Shown here piece by piece: positions 15,729 to 24,784 of a stretch of DNA of 56,137 nucleotides (position 1 is its first letter; each line of letters begins with the position of its first letter). The translations under genes and the position numbers were made by a program. Source of the DNA: an uncultured Lachnospiraceae bacterium (GTDB lineage Bacteria; Bacillota; Clostridia; Lachnospirales; Lachnospiraceae); the NCBI GenBank assembly GCA_947623905.1, contig CANQHX010000005.1, forward strand, positions 1 to 56,137. The letters run 5' to 3'. Under the pieces are notes generated by a model that saw nothing but the letters and a program-made list of their open reading frames with translations, made no database searches and was not told the origin of the DNA.

Positions 15729-17263
15729 AGCTATTTATGACAGACCCGGATTTTGAGCAGGATCTGCGGGCATTATTTATGGCCTTTTATCCTCTGGAGC
15801 CTATCCGGGTGATCACGGAAAAAATCACATATATGACGCGAACACCGGAGGGGGGTCTGCCGGCTATGCCGGATACAGAACCGGAAACGGTGTTTTGTTA
15901 TGAACCGGGGCATATGGCGCTGTTCCGCCCCGGAAGGGAGACGCTGGAGGCCGTCTATGAGGAGCCCTTTGTGCCGGAAAAAGGAGGGCCTCAATGGGAA
16001 AAAACATCCCCGCAGCGGCTGGAGCGGAAAAATGAGGTAAAGCGTCAGTGCTACGCCCTGTGCGCGGAGGATACGGGAAAACAGCTTCCCTGGGGGACGC
16101 TTACGGGCATCCGGCCGGTGAAGCTGGCCATGGCGGGGCTTCTGGCCGGGGAGACCAGGCAGGAGACCTGTGACCGGCTGTCCGGCGCATACCGGATCTC
16201 CCATGAAAAGCTGAAGCTTGCCCTGGATATCGCCAGACGGGAGCGGGAACTTACCGACGCCATGGATTGCGGCCGCGGATGGAGCCTGTACGCGGGCATT
16301 CCCTTTTGCCCTACCACATGCGCCTACTGTTCCTTTACGTCCTTTCCTCTGGAAAAATGGAAGGAACAGGTGGACCGGTACCTGGACTGCGTGATAAAGG
16401 AACTGGAATTTCTCGGAAGGCAGATCCACGGGAGGCGGCTGAATACGATCTATATTGGAGGCGGCACGCCCACTACTCTGGAGCCCGGTCAGATGGAACG
16501 TCTGCTGGACGCCATCGTCCGCTGCCTGCCGACAGAGGATGTGAGAGAGTGGACCGTAGAAGCCGGCAGGCCGGACAGCATCACCCGGGAAAAACTCCAG
16601 GTGCTGAAACGGTACCCTGTCACCCGCATTTCCATCAATCCCCAGACTATGAAGGAGGAGACGCTGCGCCTCATCGGACGGCGTCATACGGTGGAACAGA
16701 CACGGGAGGCCTTTGCCCTGGCAAGGGATATGGGGTTTGACAACATCAACATGGATCTGATCATGGGCCTGCCCGGCGAGACGGCAGAGGATGTGGCCCG
16801 GACCATGGAAGAGATCGAAACGCTGGGTCCCGACAGTCTTACCGTCCATTCCCTGGCGGTCAAGCGGGCGGCAAGGCTCAACACCCACCGGGAGGAGTTT
16901 GCCGGGCGCGGTGTTTTTGATACGGAGGCCATGATAGAGCTGGCGGCGGCAGGGGCGGCCCGGATGGACATGCGTCCCTACTATCTGTACCGTCAGAAAA
17001 ACATGGCGGGTAATTTTGAAAATGTGGGCTACGCCAAGGAAGGCAAGTACGGCCTTTACAATATACTGATCATGGAGGAGCTGCAGCCTATCATCGCGGT
17101 GGGAGCAGGCGGCGCCACCAAGGCAAAGCTGCCCGACGGCAATATGGGCCGTGTGGAGAACGTAAAAAATGTGGCCCAGTATATGGACCGCATCGACGAG
17201 ATGATAGAGAGAAAAGCAGGGCTGATGGAACAGATCTTCAGTCAGAAGGAAGGAGCGCAGTAA
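15725..17263 (+). CDS. hemZ: Radical SAM coproporphyrinogen dehydrogenase HemZ
   Basis: Oxygen-independent oxidation of coproporphyrinogen III side chains, or a closely related radical SAM reaction. 512 residues: an N-terminal region of about 170 residues special to HemZ, then a radical SAM core with CPTTCAYCSF near 194-203 binding the 4Fe-4S cluster, then YIGGGTPTTLEP. A HemW-like C-terminal part follows. The start overlaps the upstream gene (ATGA) and hisS begins right after its stop. In Lachnospiraceae this gene often sits between an MBL hydrolase and hisS; whether the organism makes haem is not visible here. Confidence 0.92.
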   Translation: MKLFMTDPDFEQDLRALFMAFYPLEPIRVITEKITYMTRTPEGGLPAMPDTEPETVFCYEPGHMALFRPGRETLEAVYEEPFVPEKGGPQWEKTSPQRLERKNEVKRQCYALCAEDTGKQLPWGTLTGIRPVKLAMAGLLAGETRQETCDRLSGAYRISHEKLKLALDIARRERELTDAMDCGRGWSLYAGIPFCPTTCAYCSFTSFPLEKWKEQVDRYLDCVIKELEFLGRQIHGRRLNTIYIGGGTPTTLEPGQMERLLDAIVRCLPTEDVREWTVEAGRPDSITREKLQVLKRYPVTRISINPQTMKEETLRLIGRRHTVEQTREAFALARDMGFDNINMDLIMGLPGETAEDVARTMEEIETLGPDSLTVHSLAVKRAARLNTHREEFAGRGVFDTEAMIELAAAGAARMDMRPYYLYRQKNMAGNFENVGYAKEGKYGLYNILIMEELQPIIAVGAGGATKAKLPDGNMGRVENVKNVAQYMDRIDEMIERKAGLMEQIFSQKEGAQ

Positions 17264-18520
17264 ATGGCATTGAAGAAAAAGCCGGTCACCGGCATGAAAG
17301 ATATCCTGCCGGAGGAGATGGCCGTGCGGGACTATGTGATCCGCATGATACAGGACACCTACGGGGCGTTTGGTTTTTATTCCATGGAAACTCCCTGTGT
17401 GGAGCACATCGAGAACCTGTCCAGCAAGCAGGGCGGAGAAAATGAAAAGCTTATATTCAAGATCTTAAAAAGGGGAGAGAAGTTAAAGATCGACAGCGCG
17501 CAGACGGAAAACGACCTGGTGGACGGCGGCCTGCGCTACGATCTCACCGTTCCCCTGTGCCGGTACTATTCCAACCACGCCAACGAGCTGCCCAGCCCCT
17601 TCAAGGCTTTGCAGATGGGCAACGTGTGGCGGGCGGACCGTCCCCAGCGGGGCCGTTACCGCCAGTTCAAGCAGTGCGATATCGACATACTGGGGGAGCC
17701 CTCCAACCTGGCGGAGATCGAGCTGATCCTGGCCACCACCACGCTGTTGGGCAAGCTGGATTTCAGCAAGTTTACCATCCGCATCAACGACCGCCATATC
17801 CTGAAGGCCATGGCGGCTTACAGCGGTTTTGCGCAGGAAGATTATGACAGCGTGTTCATTACCTTGGACAAGATGGACAAGATCGGCATGGATGGAGTGG
17901 CCCGGGAGCTGTATGACGCCGGGTATCCGAAGGAAAACGTGGACAAGTACCTTGCCCTGTTCGGCCGGGTGACGCCGGATACAGGGGGCGTGGCGTTTCT
18001 GAAGGAGACTCTTGCCGGGTATCTGGATGAAGCGGACGCCGACAATCTGATGACCATCATGGAGAGCGTAGACGCGGTGAAGGAGGCGGATTTTCAACTG
18101 GCCTTCGATCCCACCCTTGTGCGGGGCATGTCCTACTATACCGGCCCTATTTTTGAGATCTCCATGGATGAGTTCGGCGGATCCGTAGGCGGCGGCGGCC
18201 GCTACGATGAGATGATCGGGCGGTTTACCGGCCAGAACGTGTGCGCCTGCGGATTTTCCATCGGCTTTGAGAGGATCGTCATGCTGCTCATGGAGCGGGG
18301 CTTTGCCGTGCCGGGCAATGACCGGAAGACGGCGTATCTCATCGAGAAAAATATGCCCCCGGAGGCTATGAAAACGATCATCGCCCGGGCGGCGGAGGCG
18401 AGGAAGGCAGGCTGCCAGGTGACTATGGCAGTGATGAAGAAAAACAAAAAATTCCAGAAGGAGCAGCTGGCCCAGCAGGGCTACGGCGAGATCGTGGAAT
18501 TTTTCCGGGATAAAATGTGA
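17264..18520 (+). CDS. hisS: Histidyl-tRNA synthetase
   Basis: Charges tRNA-His with histidine. 418 residues, class II. Motifs: motif 1 around YGAFGFYSMETPCVEH, the ATP-site stretch RYDLTVPLCRYYS, motif 2 around WRADRPQRGRYRQFKQCDID, histidine-binding GMSYYTGPIFEI, glycine-rich GGGGRYDEMIG, and motif 3 GFSIGFERIVML. The anticodon domain is at the C-terminus. AAGGAG stands 8 bases before the ATG, which directly follows the hemZ stop. No T-box leader is present, so it is transcribed with the upstream genes. Confidence 0.97.
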   Translation: MALKKKPVTGMKDILPEEMAVRDYVIRMIQDTYGAFGFYSMETPCVEHIENLSSKQGGENEKLIFKILKRGEKLKIDSAQTENDLVDGGLRYDLTVPLCRYYSNHANELPSPFKALQMGNVWRADRPQRGRYRQFKQCDIDILGEPSNLAEIELILATTTLLGKLDFSKFTIRINDRHILKAMAAYSGFAQEDYDSVFITLDKMDKIGMDGVARELYDAGYPKENVDKYLALFGRVTPDTGGVAFLKETLAGYLDEADADNLMTIMESVDAVKEADFQLAFDPTLVRGMSYYTGPIFEISMDEFGGSVGGGGRYDEMIGRFTGQNVCACGFSIGFERIVMLLMERGFAVPGNDRKTAYLIEKNMPPEAMKTIIARAAEARKAGCQVTMAVMKKNKKFQKEQLAQQGYGEIVEFFRDKM

Positions 18521-18550
18521 CGGGATTTTTGAGCAGGAGGTTGAGAGAAC

Positions 18551-20338
18551 ATGGCAGAATCAATGACAGGACTGCACCGTACCCATCGCTGCGGCGAGGT
18601 GGTCGGCGCGGCCATTGGAGAAACGGTGACAGTGATGGGCTGGGTACAGAAGCGGAGAAATCTGGGCAGCCTGATCTTTGTAGACCTGCGGGACCGCAGC
18701 GGTCTTCTGCAGATCGTATTTGACGTCAACGACATCGGACAGGACGGCTTTGACAAGGCGGGAACCCTCCGCAGCGAATATGTCATCGCCGTTACGGGTA
18801 CCCTGACAAAAAGAGAGGGCGCTGTCAATAAAGAGCTGGCCACGGGAGAACTGGAAGTGCGGGCAAATGCCCTGCGGGTCCTGTCGGAATCCCTGACGCC
18901 GCCCTTCCCCATTGAAGAGGACTCTCAGACGAAGGACGAGCTGCGGCTGAAATACCGGTATCTGGACCTGCGCCGCCCCGACCTGCAGCGCAATCTCATG
19001 CTCAGGAGCCGCATCGCCATGAAGGCGCGGGCTTACCTCGCGGAGCAGGGCTTTCTGGAGATCGAGACGCCCATGCTCAACAAGAGCACGCCGGAGGGAG
19101 CCAGGGACTATCTGGTGCCAAGCCGCATCCACCCCGGATGCTTTTACGCGCTGCCCCAGTCCCCTCAGCTGTTCAAGCAGCTGCTCATGTGCTCCGGGTA
19201 CGACCGGTATTTCCAGATCGCCCGCTGCTTCCGTGACGAGGATCTGCGCGCCGACCGCCAGCCGGAATTTACCCAGATCGACATGGAGCTTTCCTTCGTG
19301 GACGTGGACGACGTGATCGCCGTCAACGAAGGATTACTGCAGACTATCTTCCGGGAGATCGGCGTGGAAGTGTCCCTGCCCATCCCCCGCATGACATGGC
19401 AGGAGGCCATGGACCGGTTCGGCTCCGATAAGCCGGACACCCGTTTCGGCATGGAACTGAAAAATGTGTCCGACGTGGTGAAGGGCTGCGGCTTCGGCGT
19501 GTTTACAGGTGCCCTGGAGAGGGGCGGCAGTGTCCGGGGCATCAATGCCCAGGGACAGGGCTCCATGCCCAGAAAGAAGATCGACGCCCTCGTGGAGTTC
19601 GCAAAGGGCTACGGCGCAAAGGGCCTTGCCTACATGTGCGTCAATGAGGACGGTTCTGTTAAGTCCTCCTTTGCCAAGTTCCTCACAGAAGAAGAGATCG
19701 GCGCCCTTGTGGCGGCCATGGACGGAAAACCCGGCGACCTGCTGCTCTTTGCCGCCGATCAGGATAAGGTGGTGTACGACGTGCTGGGAGCCCTGCGGCT
19801 CCACCTTGCCCGGCAGATGGGACTGCTGGACAAGAACCAGTACAATTTCCTCTGGGTGACAGAGTTCCCTCTGCTGGAATGGTCGGAAGAAGAAAACCGG
19901 TACGTGGCCATGCACCATCCCTTCACCATGCCTATGGAGGAGGATCTGGACAAGCTGGATACCGACCCCGGCGCGGTGCGTGCCAAGGCCTATGATATCG
20001 TGCTGAACGGCACAGAGCTGGGCGGAGGCAGCGTCCGTATCCATCAGGAGGATATTCAGGAAAAGATGTTCGAGGTGCTGGGCTTTACAAAAGAAGCCGC
20101 CCATGAGCAGTTCGGCTTCCTGTTAAACGCTTTCAAGTACGGCGTTCCCCCTCACGCAGGGCTGGCCTACGGCCTGGACCGTCTCATCATGCTCATGGCA
20201 AAGGAGGACAGCATCCGCGAAGTGATCGCTTTCCCCAAGGTCAAGGACGCCTCCTGCCTGATGACCGACGCGCCCAGCCGGGTAGACGCGAAACAGCTGG
20301 AGGAGCTGGAGATCGCCGTTGTGGAGAATAAAGGGTAA
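18551..20338 (+). CDS. aspS: Aspartyl-tRNA synthetase, bacterial type
   Basis: Charges tRNA-Asp. 595 residues: N-terminal anticodon OB-fold (VMGWVQKRRNLGSLIFVDLR), class II core with motif 2 FQIARCFRDEDLRADRQPEF near 222-241, the bacterial GAD insertion (about 285-415), and motif 3 GLAYGLDRLIMLMA near 543-556. AGGAGG stands 9 bases before the ATG. The gap to hisS is 30 bases, so the two are in one operon, as is usual in Clostridia. Confidence 0.97.
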   Translation: MAESMTGLHRTHRCGEVVGAAIGETVTVMGWVQKRRNLGSLIFVDLRDRSGLLQIVFDVNDIGQDGFDKAGTLRSEYVIAVTGTLTKREGAVNKELATGELEVRANALRVLSESLTPPFPIEEDSQTKDELRLKYRYLDLRRPDLQRNLMLRSRIAMKARAYLAEQGFLEIETPMLNKSTPEGARDYLVPSRIHPGCFYALPQSPQLFKQLLMCSGYDRYFQIARCFRDEDLRADRQPEFTQIDMELSFVDVDDVIAVNEGLLQTIFREIGVEVSLPIPRMTWQEAMDRFGSDKPDTRFGMELKNVSDVVKGCGFGVFTGALERGGSVRGINAQGQGSMPRKKIDALVEFAKGYGAKGLAYMCVNEDGSVKSSFAKFLTEEEIGALVAAMDGKPGDLLLFAADQDKVVYDVLGALRLHLARQMGLLDKNQYNFLWVTEFPLLEWSEEENRYVAMHHPFTMPMEEDLDKLDTDPGAVRAKAYDIVLNGTELGGGSVRIHQEDIQEKMFEVLGFTKEAAHEQFGFLLNAFKYGVPPHAGLAYGLDRLIMLMAKEDSIREVIAFPKVKDASCLMTDAPSRVDAKQLEELEIAVVENKG

Positions 20339-20344
20339 GGATAC

Positions 20345-21631
20345 ATGATAGAAATTCTGTTAAAAGCGGTGAGCCTGCTTGTGGTCTGCGGCAGTATCGT
20401 ATATCTGCTGTGGAAAATGCTCGGCAGCGCGGGCGTGCCGTGGAAAAACTGGAAGGAGGCGCCTGTCCGGCCCGCGGAGGACCGGTATGTTCCCGGAAAA
20501 AAGGAATGTGCCGCGATATTCGGATGCGCCATGCTGTTCCGCGTGTTTATGGTGACTGCGGGATTCCTGATCTTTTGTGCTTTTGTGGACGGGGGCAGCA
20601 CATTTCAGTGGGATCAGTTTTTCGGACAGTGGATCAAGTGGGACGCCACCTCCTATGTGCGGATCCCGGACGGGTATGATACTGTCCAGGAAAACGGAAA
20701 TTATGTGATGCTGGCGTTTTTCCCGCTGTATTCATGGGCGCTGAAGCTGGTTCACTTTATCATCCCCAACATCAATGCGGCGGCGCTGCTGACGTCGGCT
20801 TTGTGCTATTCCACGGGCTGTGTATTTTTGTATAAGCTTGTCTGCATGGATTATTCCCGGGAGACTGCCCGCAAGGCCGTTGTGCTGATCAGCATCAGCC
20901 CTTTCGCTTTTTTCTACGGCGCCATCATGACGGAGGGGATGTTCCTCATGACGTCGGTGCTGACGCTGTATTTTGTCCGCCGCCACCGGTGGGCGCTGGC
21001 AGGAGTGTTCGGCATGCTTGCGGCTCTGTCTCGGTCAGTGGGCGTGTTCCTGATCTTTCCCGCCACCGTGGAATTTCTGGAGACGTACAGGCCCTTTGAC
21101 CATTTTAATCTGAAGAATACCATCCTGCTTGTGCTGAAAAAATGGAGCTGGCTGCTGCTTCTGCCGGCGGGCACATGCATCTATCTGTATATCAATTACA
21201 GGGTCACAGGCAATCCGCTGGACTTCCTCCGTCTTCAGGAAGTAGTCTGGAATGAAGTAACAAGGCCTTTCTTTGAGATGCCGGCCAGCCTGTGGGGATT
21301 TATCAACGGGACATACAGCACCAGCACAAAAGTGTGCATGTTCGTTCCCGGCCTGATCTCCCTGCTGGGGGTGTACGCCTTTCTCGTGGCCGGACTGAAA
21401 AAAAGCAGGACCATGCTGTCCGTGTGGCTGGTGATCTATGTGATCGTCAATACTTCCATATCCTGGCCATTAAGCCTGTGCAGGTACCTGTCCTGCGCCG
21501 TGCCGGCGTTCATCACTCTGGGCGACGGGTGCGCGAAGAACAGAAAGCTCGATCTGGCGGTCACTATCAGCTTTGCCGTACTGATGGGCATATATTTTAC
21601 CGGTTACCTTACCGGAAAACAGATCATGTAA
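20345..21631 (+). CDS. PIG-V-like membrane glycosyltransferase
   Basis: A 428-residue integral membrane protein with about ten hydrophobic segments. It resembles the bacterial members of the PIG-V mannosyltransferase group (GT-C fold). The family's first-loop pattern appears as FGQWIKWDATSYVRIPDGY near 96-114, then MLAFFPLYSWALKL near 122-135; ALSRSVGVFLIFP comes later. It probably transfers a sugar from a lipid-linked donor outside the membrane. ATG 20345 is only 6 bases after aspS, with GGGTAAGG upstream. Acceptor unknown. Confidence 0.75.
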   Translation: MIEILLKAVSLLVVCGSIVYLLWKMLGSAGVPWKNWKEAPVRPAEDRYVPGKKECAAIFGCAMLFRVFMVTAGFLIFCAFVDGGSTFQWDQFFGQWIKWDATSYVRIPDGYDTVQENGNYVMLAFFPLYSWALKLVHFIIPNINAAALLTSALCYSTGCVFLYKLVCMDYSRETARKAVVLISISPFAFFYGAIMTEGMFLMTSVLTLYFVRRHRWALAGVFGMLAALSRSVGVFLIFPATVEFLETYRPFDHFNLKNTILLVLKKWSWLLLLPAGTCIYLYINYRVTGNPLDFLRLQEVVWNEVTRPFFEMPASLWGFINGTYSTSTKVCMFVPGLISLLGVYAFLVAGLKKSRTMLSVWLVIYVIVNTSISWPLSLCRYLSCAVPAFITLGDGCAKNRKLDLAVTISFAVLMGIYFTGYLTGKQIM

Positions 21632-21640
21632 ACGACAACA

Positions 21641-21669
21641 TTGCTTTTTCAGGAAAACCCGATTATAAT
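21641..21669 (+). promoter_or_regulatory. Promoter of glyA
   Basis: TTGCTT (21641-21646), 17-base spacer, TATAAT (21664-21669). The leader is only about 25 bases long. Confidence 0.75.
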
Positions 21670-21700
21670 CAAGAATACATTATGAACGAGGAGGATGATT

Positions 21701-22939
21701 ATGTACAGTTTTGACGAGATCAAAAAGGTTGACCCGGAGATCGCCCAGGCCATTGAGGACGAGCTGCAGAGGCAGAACAGCCACATAGAGCTGATCGCCT
21801 CGGAAAACTGGGTGAGCAAGGCAGTGATGGCGGCCATGGGCAGTCCGCTCACCAATAAATACGCCGAAGGATATCCCGGCAAGCGGTACTACGGCGGCTG
21901 CGGCGTGGTGGATGTGGTGGAGAACCTGGCCATCGAGCGGGCAAAGAAGCTGTTTGGCTGCGATTATGCTAACGTGCAGCCCCATTCCGGCGCCCAGGCC
22001 AACATGGCAGTGTATTTTGCCGTATGTAAGCCCGGCGATACGGTCATGGGCATGAACCTGGACCACGGCGGCCACCTGACCCACGGCAGCCCCGTCAATA
22101 TGTCCGGCTCTTATTTCCATATCGTGCCTTACGGCGTCAATGACGACGGATATATCGACTACGAGGCCCTGAGAGAGACGGCTCACGCCTGCAAGCCCAG
22201 GATGATCATCGCCGGCGCCAGCGCGTACCCCAGAGCGATCGATTTTAAGAAGTTCAGGGAGATCGCGGACGAAGTGGACGCCTGCCTTATGGTGGATATG
22301 GCGCATATTGCCGGTCTCGTGGCGGCAGGGCTTCACGAAAGCCCTATCCCTTACGCCGACGTGGTGACTACCACCACTCACAAGACGCTGCGGGGGCCCA
22401 GAGGCGGCATGATCCTGGCAAATCAGGCGGCAGTGGACAAATATAATTTCAACAAGGCTATTTTCCCCGGCACCCAGGGCGGTCCTCTGGAGCACATCAT
22501 CGCCGCGAAGGCAGTGTGCTTCCAGGAAGCTCTGCAGGATGACTTTAAAGTATATCAGCAGAACATCGTGAAAAATGCCCAGGCGCTGGCCAAGGGCCTT
22601 ACCGACCGCGGCATGAACCTTGTCAGCGGCGGCACGGACAATCATCTGATGCTGGTAGACCTCCGGGGCACCGGCGTTACCGGCAAGGAAGCGGAGAAGG
22701 TGCTGGATGCGGCTCACATTACCTGCAACAAGAACACCATCCCCAACGATCCCGAGAAGCCCTTTGTCACAAGCGGTATCCGTCTGGGCACCCCCGCGGT
22801 CACAAGCCGCGGCATGAACGAGGCGGATATGGATGTGATCGCCGAGGCCATCGCCATGATGATCAGAGACGCCGAAGGCAATCAGGAGAAGGCCATGGCC
22901 ATGGTGAAGACACTGACAGACAAGTACCCTCTGATCTGA
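21701..22939 (+). CDS. glyA: Serine hydroxymethyltransferase
   Basis: PLP enzyme converting serine and tetrahydrofolate to glycine and methylene-tetrahydrofolate. 412 residues, usual length. Marks: [13 protein letters not shown], the glycine-rich [22 protein letters not shown], and the PLP lysine in [16 protein letters not shown] near 226-241. ATG 21701 is chosen because the upstream ATG 21695 sits against the GAGGAGG site. The gene has its own promoter. Confidence 0.97.
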   Translation: MYSFDEIKKVDPEIAQAIEDELQRQNSHIELIASENWVSKAVMAAMGSPLTNKYAEGYPGKRYYGGCGVVDVVENLAIERAKKLFGCDYANVQPHSGAQANMAVYFAVCKPGDTVMGMNLDHGGHLTHGSPVNMSGSYFHIVPYGVNDDGYIDYEALRETAHACKPRMIIAGASAYPRAIDFKKFREIADEVDACLMVDMAHIAGLVAAGLHESPIPYADVVTTTTHKTLRGPRGGMILANQAAVDKYNFNKAIFPGTQGGPLEHIIAAKAVCFQEALQDDFKVYQQNIVKNAQALAKGLTDRGMNLVSGGTDNHLMLVDLRGTGVTGKEAEKVLDAAHITCNKNTIPNDPEKPFVTSGIRLGTPAVTSRGMNEADMDVIAEAIAMMIRDAEGNQEKAMAMVKTLTDKYPLI

Positions 22940-23017
22940 CGGCAAAAGGACGCCGGAGCGCTTTTCCGGCAATATGTTTTGGTGTCAGATCCGGTATATG
23001 AGAAAGGAAGTGCGAGC

Positions 23018-23653
23018 GTGACACCTTTGCAGATCTCTATGGAACAGACCGCGCAGTCTGTGATCAAAAATCTGAAAAAACGGGATATGGAAGGCTATTA
23101 CTGCGCTACGAAGGAGGACGCTGTGGCCCGGGTGCTGAGCCTGGTGGAGGAGGGAGCCTCCTGTACATGGGGCGGCTCCGTGACGTTTACGGAGAGCGGC
23201 GTGTACGACGCGCTGAAGGCAGGCGGTTACAGGCTGCTGGACCGGGCGGAGGCAAAGACTCCCGAGGAGCAGCGGGCTTTTTACGGCCAGGCGGTCATGG
23301 CGGACTATTTCTTTATGAGCACCAACGCCATTACCCTGGACGGCCAGATGGTGAACATTGACGGCAACGGCAACCGGGTGGCCTGCCTCATCGCCGGTCC
23401 CCAAAATGTCATCGTCCTGGCAGGCATGAACAAGCTGGTGCCGGACGTGGAAGCGGGTATTGCCAGAGTACATACATACGCGGCTCCCCCCAACGGCGTG
23501 CGGCTGAACCTTTCCACGCCCTGCGCCAAGACAGGGGTGTGCGCCGACTGCCTGTCTCCGGACTGCATGTGCGCCCAGGTGGTCATCACCCGCAAGAGCC
23601 GCAAACCCGGACGGATCAAGGTGATCCTCATCGGGGAGAGCCTGGGGTATTAG
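23018..23653 (+). CDS. LUD-domain protein (lactate utilisation LutC/YkgG-like)
   Basis: A 211-residue LUD domain of the stand-alone clostridial type. Features: CTWGGSVTFTESGVYDAL near 49-66, FFMSTNAITLDGQMVNIDGN near 96-115, and a C-terminal cysteine group CAKTGVCADCLSPDCMC near 169-185, which could bind a metal or cluster. The GTG at 23018 is preferred (AAGGAAG 7 bases upstream) over TTG 22979, which lacks a site. No lutA/lutB partners are next to it, so a lactate role is not supported by context. Confidence 0.8.
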   Translation: MTPLQISMEQTAQSVIKNLKKRDMEGYYCATKEDAVARVLSLVEEGASCTWGGSVTFTESGVYDALKAGGYRLLDRAEAKTPEEQRAFYGQAVMADYFFMSTNAITLDGQMVNIDGNGNRVACLIAGPQNVIVLAGMNKLVPDVEAGIARVHTYAAPPNGVRLNLSTPCAKTGVCADCLSPDCMCAQVVITRKSRKPGRIKVILIGESLGY

Positions 23654-23687
23654 ACCGGCAGGCTTTGTATATCTTTTGTGAAAAGCA

Positions 23688-23716
23688 TGGACAACCGCCG
23701 TCTTTTGTGTTAGGAT
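23688..23716 (+). promoter_or_regulatory. Promoter of rnpB
   Basis: TGGACA (23688-23693), 17-base spacer, TAGGAT (23711-23716). The predicted start, about 23723, fits the 5' end of the RNase P RNA. Confidence 0.7.
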
Positions 23717-23723
23717 AGGCACC

Positions 23724-24072
23724 GTAAGTAAAACAGATGATCGCAGCCGGCAGGCCGAAAGGCGCCGGGTGAGGAAAGTCCGGGCTTTCAGGGACAGGAT
23801 GCCGGATAACGTCCGGTGGAGGCGACTCCAAGGAAAGTGCAACAGAAATAAACCGCAGGGCGCAGCCCTGTAAGGGTGGAAAGGCAGGGTAAGAGCCTAC
23901 CGCCCGGCTGGTAACAGCCGGGGCACATGTAAACCCCATCCGAAGCAAGACCGAATAGAAAACCATAGGGGAGTCCCGCCCTGTTTTCAGGTAGGTCGCT
24001 GGAGGCTGCCGGCGACGGCAGTCCTAGATAGATGATCATCCGCGACATAACCCGGCTTACCGTTTTGCTTAC
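23724..24072 (+). ncRNA. rnpB: RNase P RNA component
   Basis: The catalytic RNA that matures tRNA 5' ends. Conserved cores are present: GAGGAAAGTCCGGGCT near 23770, ACAGAAA near 23841, and AGATAGATGATCATC followed by ACATAACCCGGCTTAC near 24025-24060. The closing P1 helix is GTAAGTAAAAC (23724-23734) with GTTTTGCTTAC (24062-24072), which sets both ends. It looks like the ancestral A type. Confidence 0.96.
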
Positions 24073-24127
24073 GATATGATCAGAAGACCGTGCGCGATAA
24101 AGGACCATGCGCGTTAAGGAGGAAGCG

Positions 24128-24409
24128 ATGTTTTTACTGGCAAATCTGACAGCACCGGCTGTGACGGGAGACGATGCGAATATTCTCCTGTATGTGATTT
24201 TGGGACTGGTGGCCGTTGCGGTAGTGCTGCTGCTGACGTTCAAGGATAAGATCCTGAAGAAAGCAGGTCTGGACCGGAAAGGGCAGAAGGACGCCGATGA
24301 ACAGTGGGCGGAGTCCGGCGCCGCGAAGGCCGGACCGGACGGCAGCGCGGAGAACGGCACGAAGGACAGCGGGAAAGAAACAAAAGAGCAGCCGGAAGAC
24401 GGACAGTAA
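24128..24409 (+). CDS. Small single-pass membrane protein of unknown function
   Basis: 93 residues. A short N-terminal lead (MFLLANLTAP) is followed by a membrane segment at about residues 18-38 (ILLYVILGLVAVAVVLLLTF), a basic stop (KDKILKKAG), and then a charged, disordered tail rich in Lys, Glu, Asp and Gly. AAGGAGG stands 5 bases before ATG 24128. No family recognised. The segment resembles the LPXTG-less membrane tails seen beside sortase-like proteins, but no sorting motif is present. Confidence 0.75.
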   Translation: MFLLANLTAPAVTGDDANILLYVILGLVAVAVVLLLTFKDKILKKAGLDRKGQKDADEQWAESGAAKAGPDGSAENGTKDSGKETKEQPEDGQ

Positions 24410-24416
24410 CAAACAG

Positions 24417-24447
24417 GGGCAGTATCCAGAGGGAACTGCCCTTGTCG
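24417..24447 (+). terminator. Hairpin after the small membrane protein gene
   Basis: GGGCAGT pairs with ACTGCCC, loop about 11 bases, followed by a short TTGTCGC. The U-run is weak. Confidence 0.55.
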
Positions 24448-24524
24448 CAATTCCCGCGGCAAATGAACATCCTGTCGTTTTCCAAAGAAAAGCAGGAGAG
24501 AAATAGTTTGTGTTTCCGTGAATA

Positions 24525-24571
24525 CCTTTCCTTTTTTCTGTCAACACTTATGAAAAAAGAAAAAGGAAAGG
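24525..24571 (+). promoter_or_regulatory. Leader hairpin covering the spore-protein ribosome site
   Basis: CCTTTCCTTTTTTC (24525-24538) is complementary, with one bulge, to GAAAAAGGAAAGG (24559-24571), which includes the Shine-Dalgarno bases of the gene at 24581. Folding would hide the ribosome site. Confidence 0.5.
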
Positions 24572-24580
24572 TGGAAAAGT

Positions 24581-24781
24581 ATGGCGGAAAAAACAGAGCG
24601 GGAAAAGCTTCTGGAGGCAATGAAATATGAGATCGCGGCGGAGCTCGGGCTGTCCCGGCGGCTTTCGGAGCAGGGATGGAAAGGGCTTACCGCCAGAGAG
24701 ACCGGCCGCATCGGGGGTATGATGAACCAGCGGCTGCACAGTGAAAAATATCAGCAGGAGAGCAACGGAAAAGCGGAGTAA
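24581..24781 (+). CDS. Alpha/beta-type small acid-soluble spore protein
   Basis: Coats and protects spore DNA. 66 residues. MKYEIAAELGL near 14-24 matches the GPR protease cleavage region (E-I bond), and GWKGLTARETGRIGGMM near 33-49 matches the conserved second half in Clostridia. AAAGGTGG stands 6 bases before the ATG and is part of a hairpin. Expression in the forespore would be expected; a clear sigma-G promoter was not seen. This is the main evidence in the window that the organism sporulates. It is followed 3 bases later by birA. Confidence 0.88.
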   Translation: MAEKTEREKLLEAMKYEIAAELGLSRRLSEQGWKGLTARETGRIGGMMNQRLHSEKYQQESNGKAE

Positions 24782-24784
24782 CAT

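Noticed and set aside
17100-18560. Possible T-box leaders before hisS and aspS
   Set aside because: hisS starts directly after the hemZ stop and the hisS-aspS gap is 30 bases; no T-box sequence or antiterminator can fit.
22951-22970. GCCGGA/TCCGGC hairpin after glyA
   Set aside because: Short stem without a U-run; not strong enough to list as a terminator.
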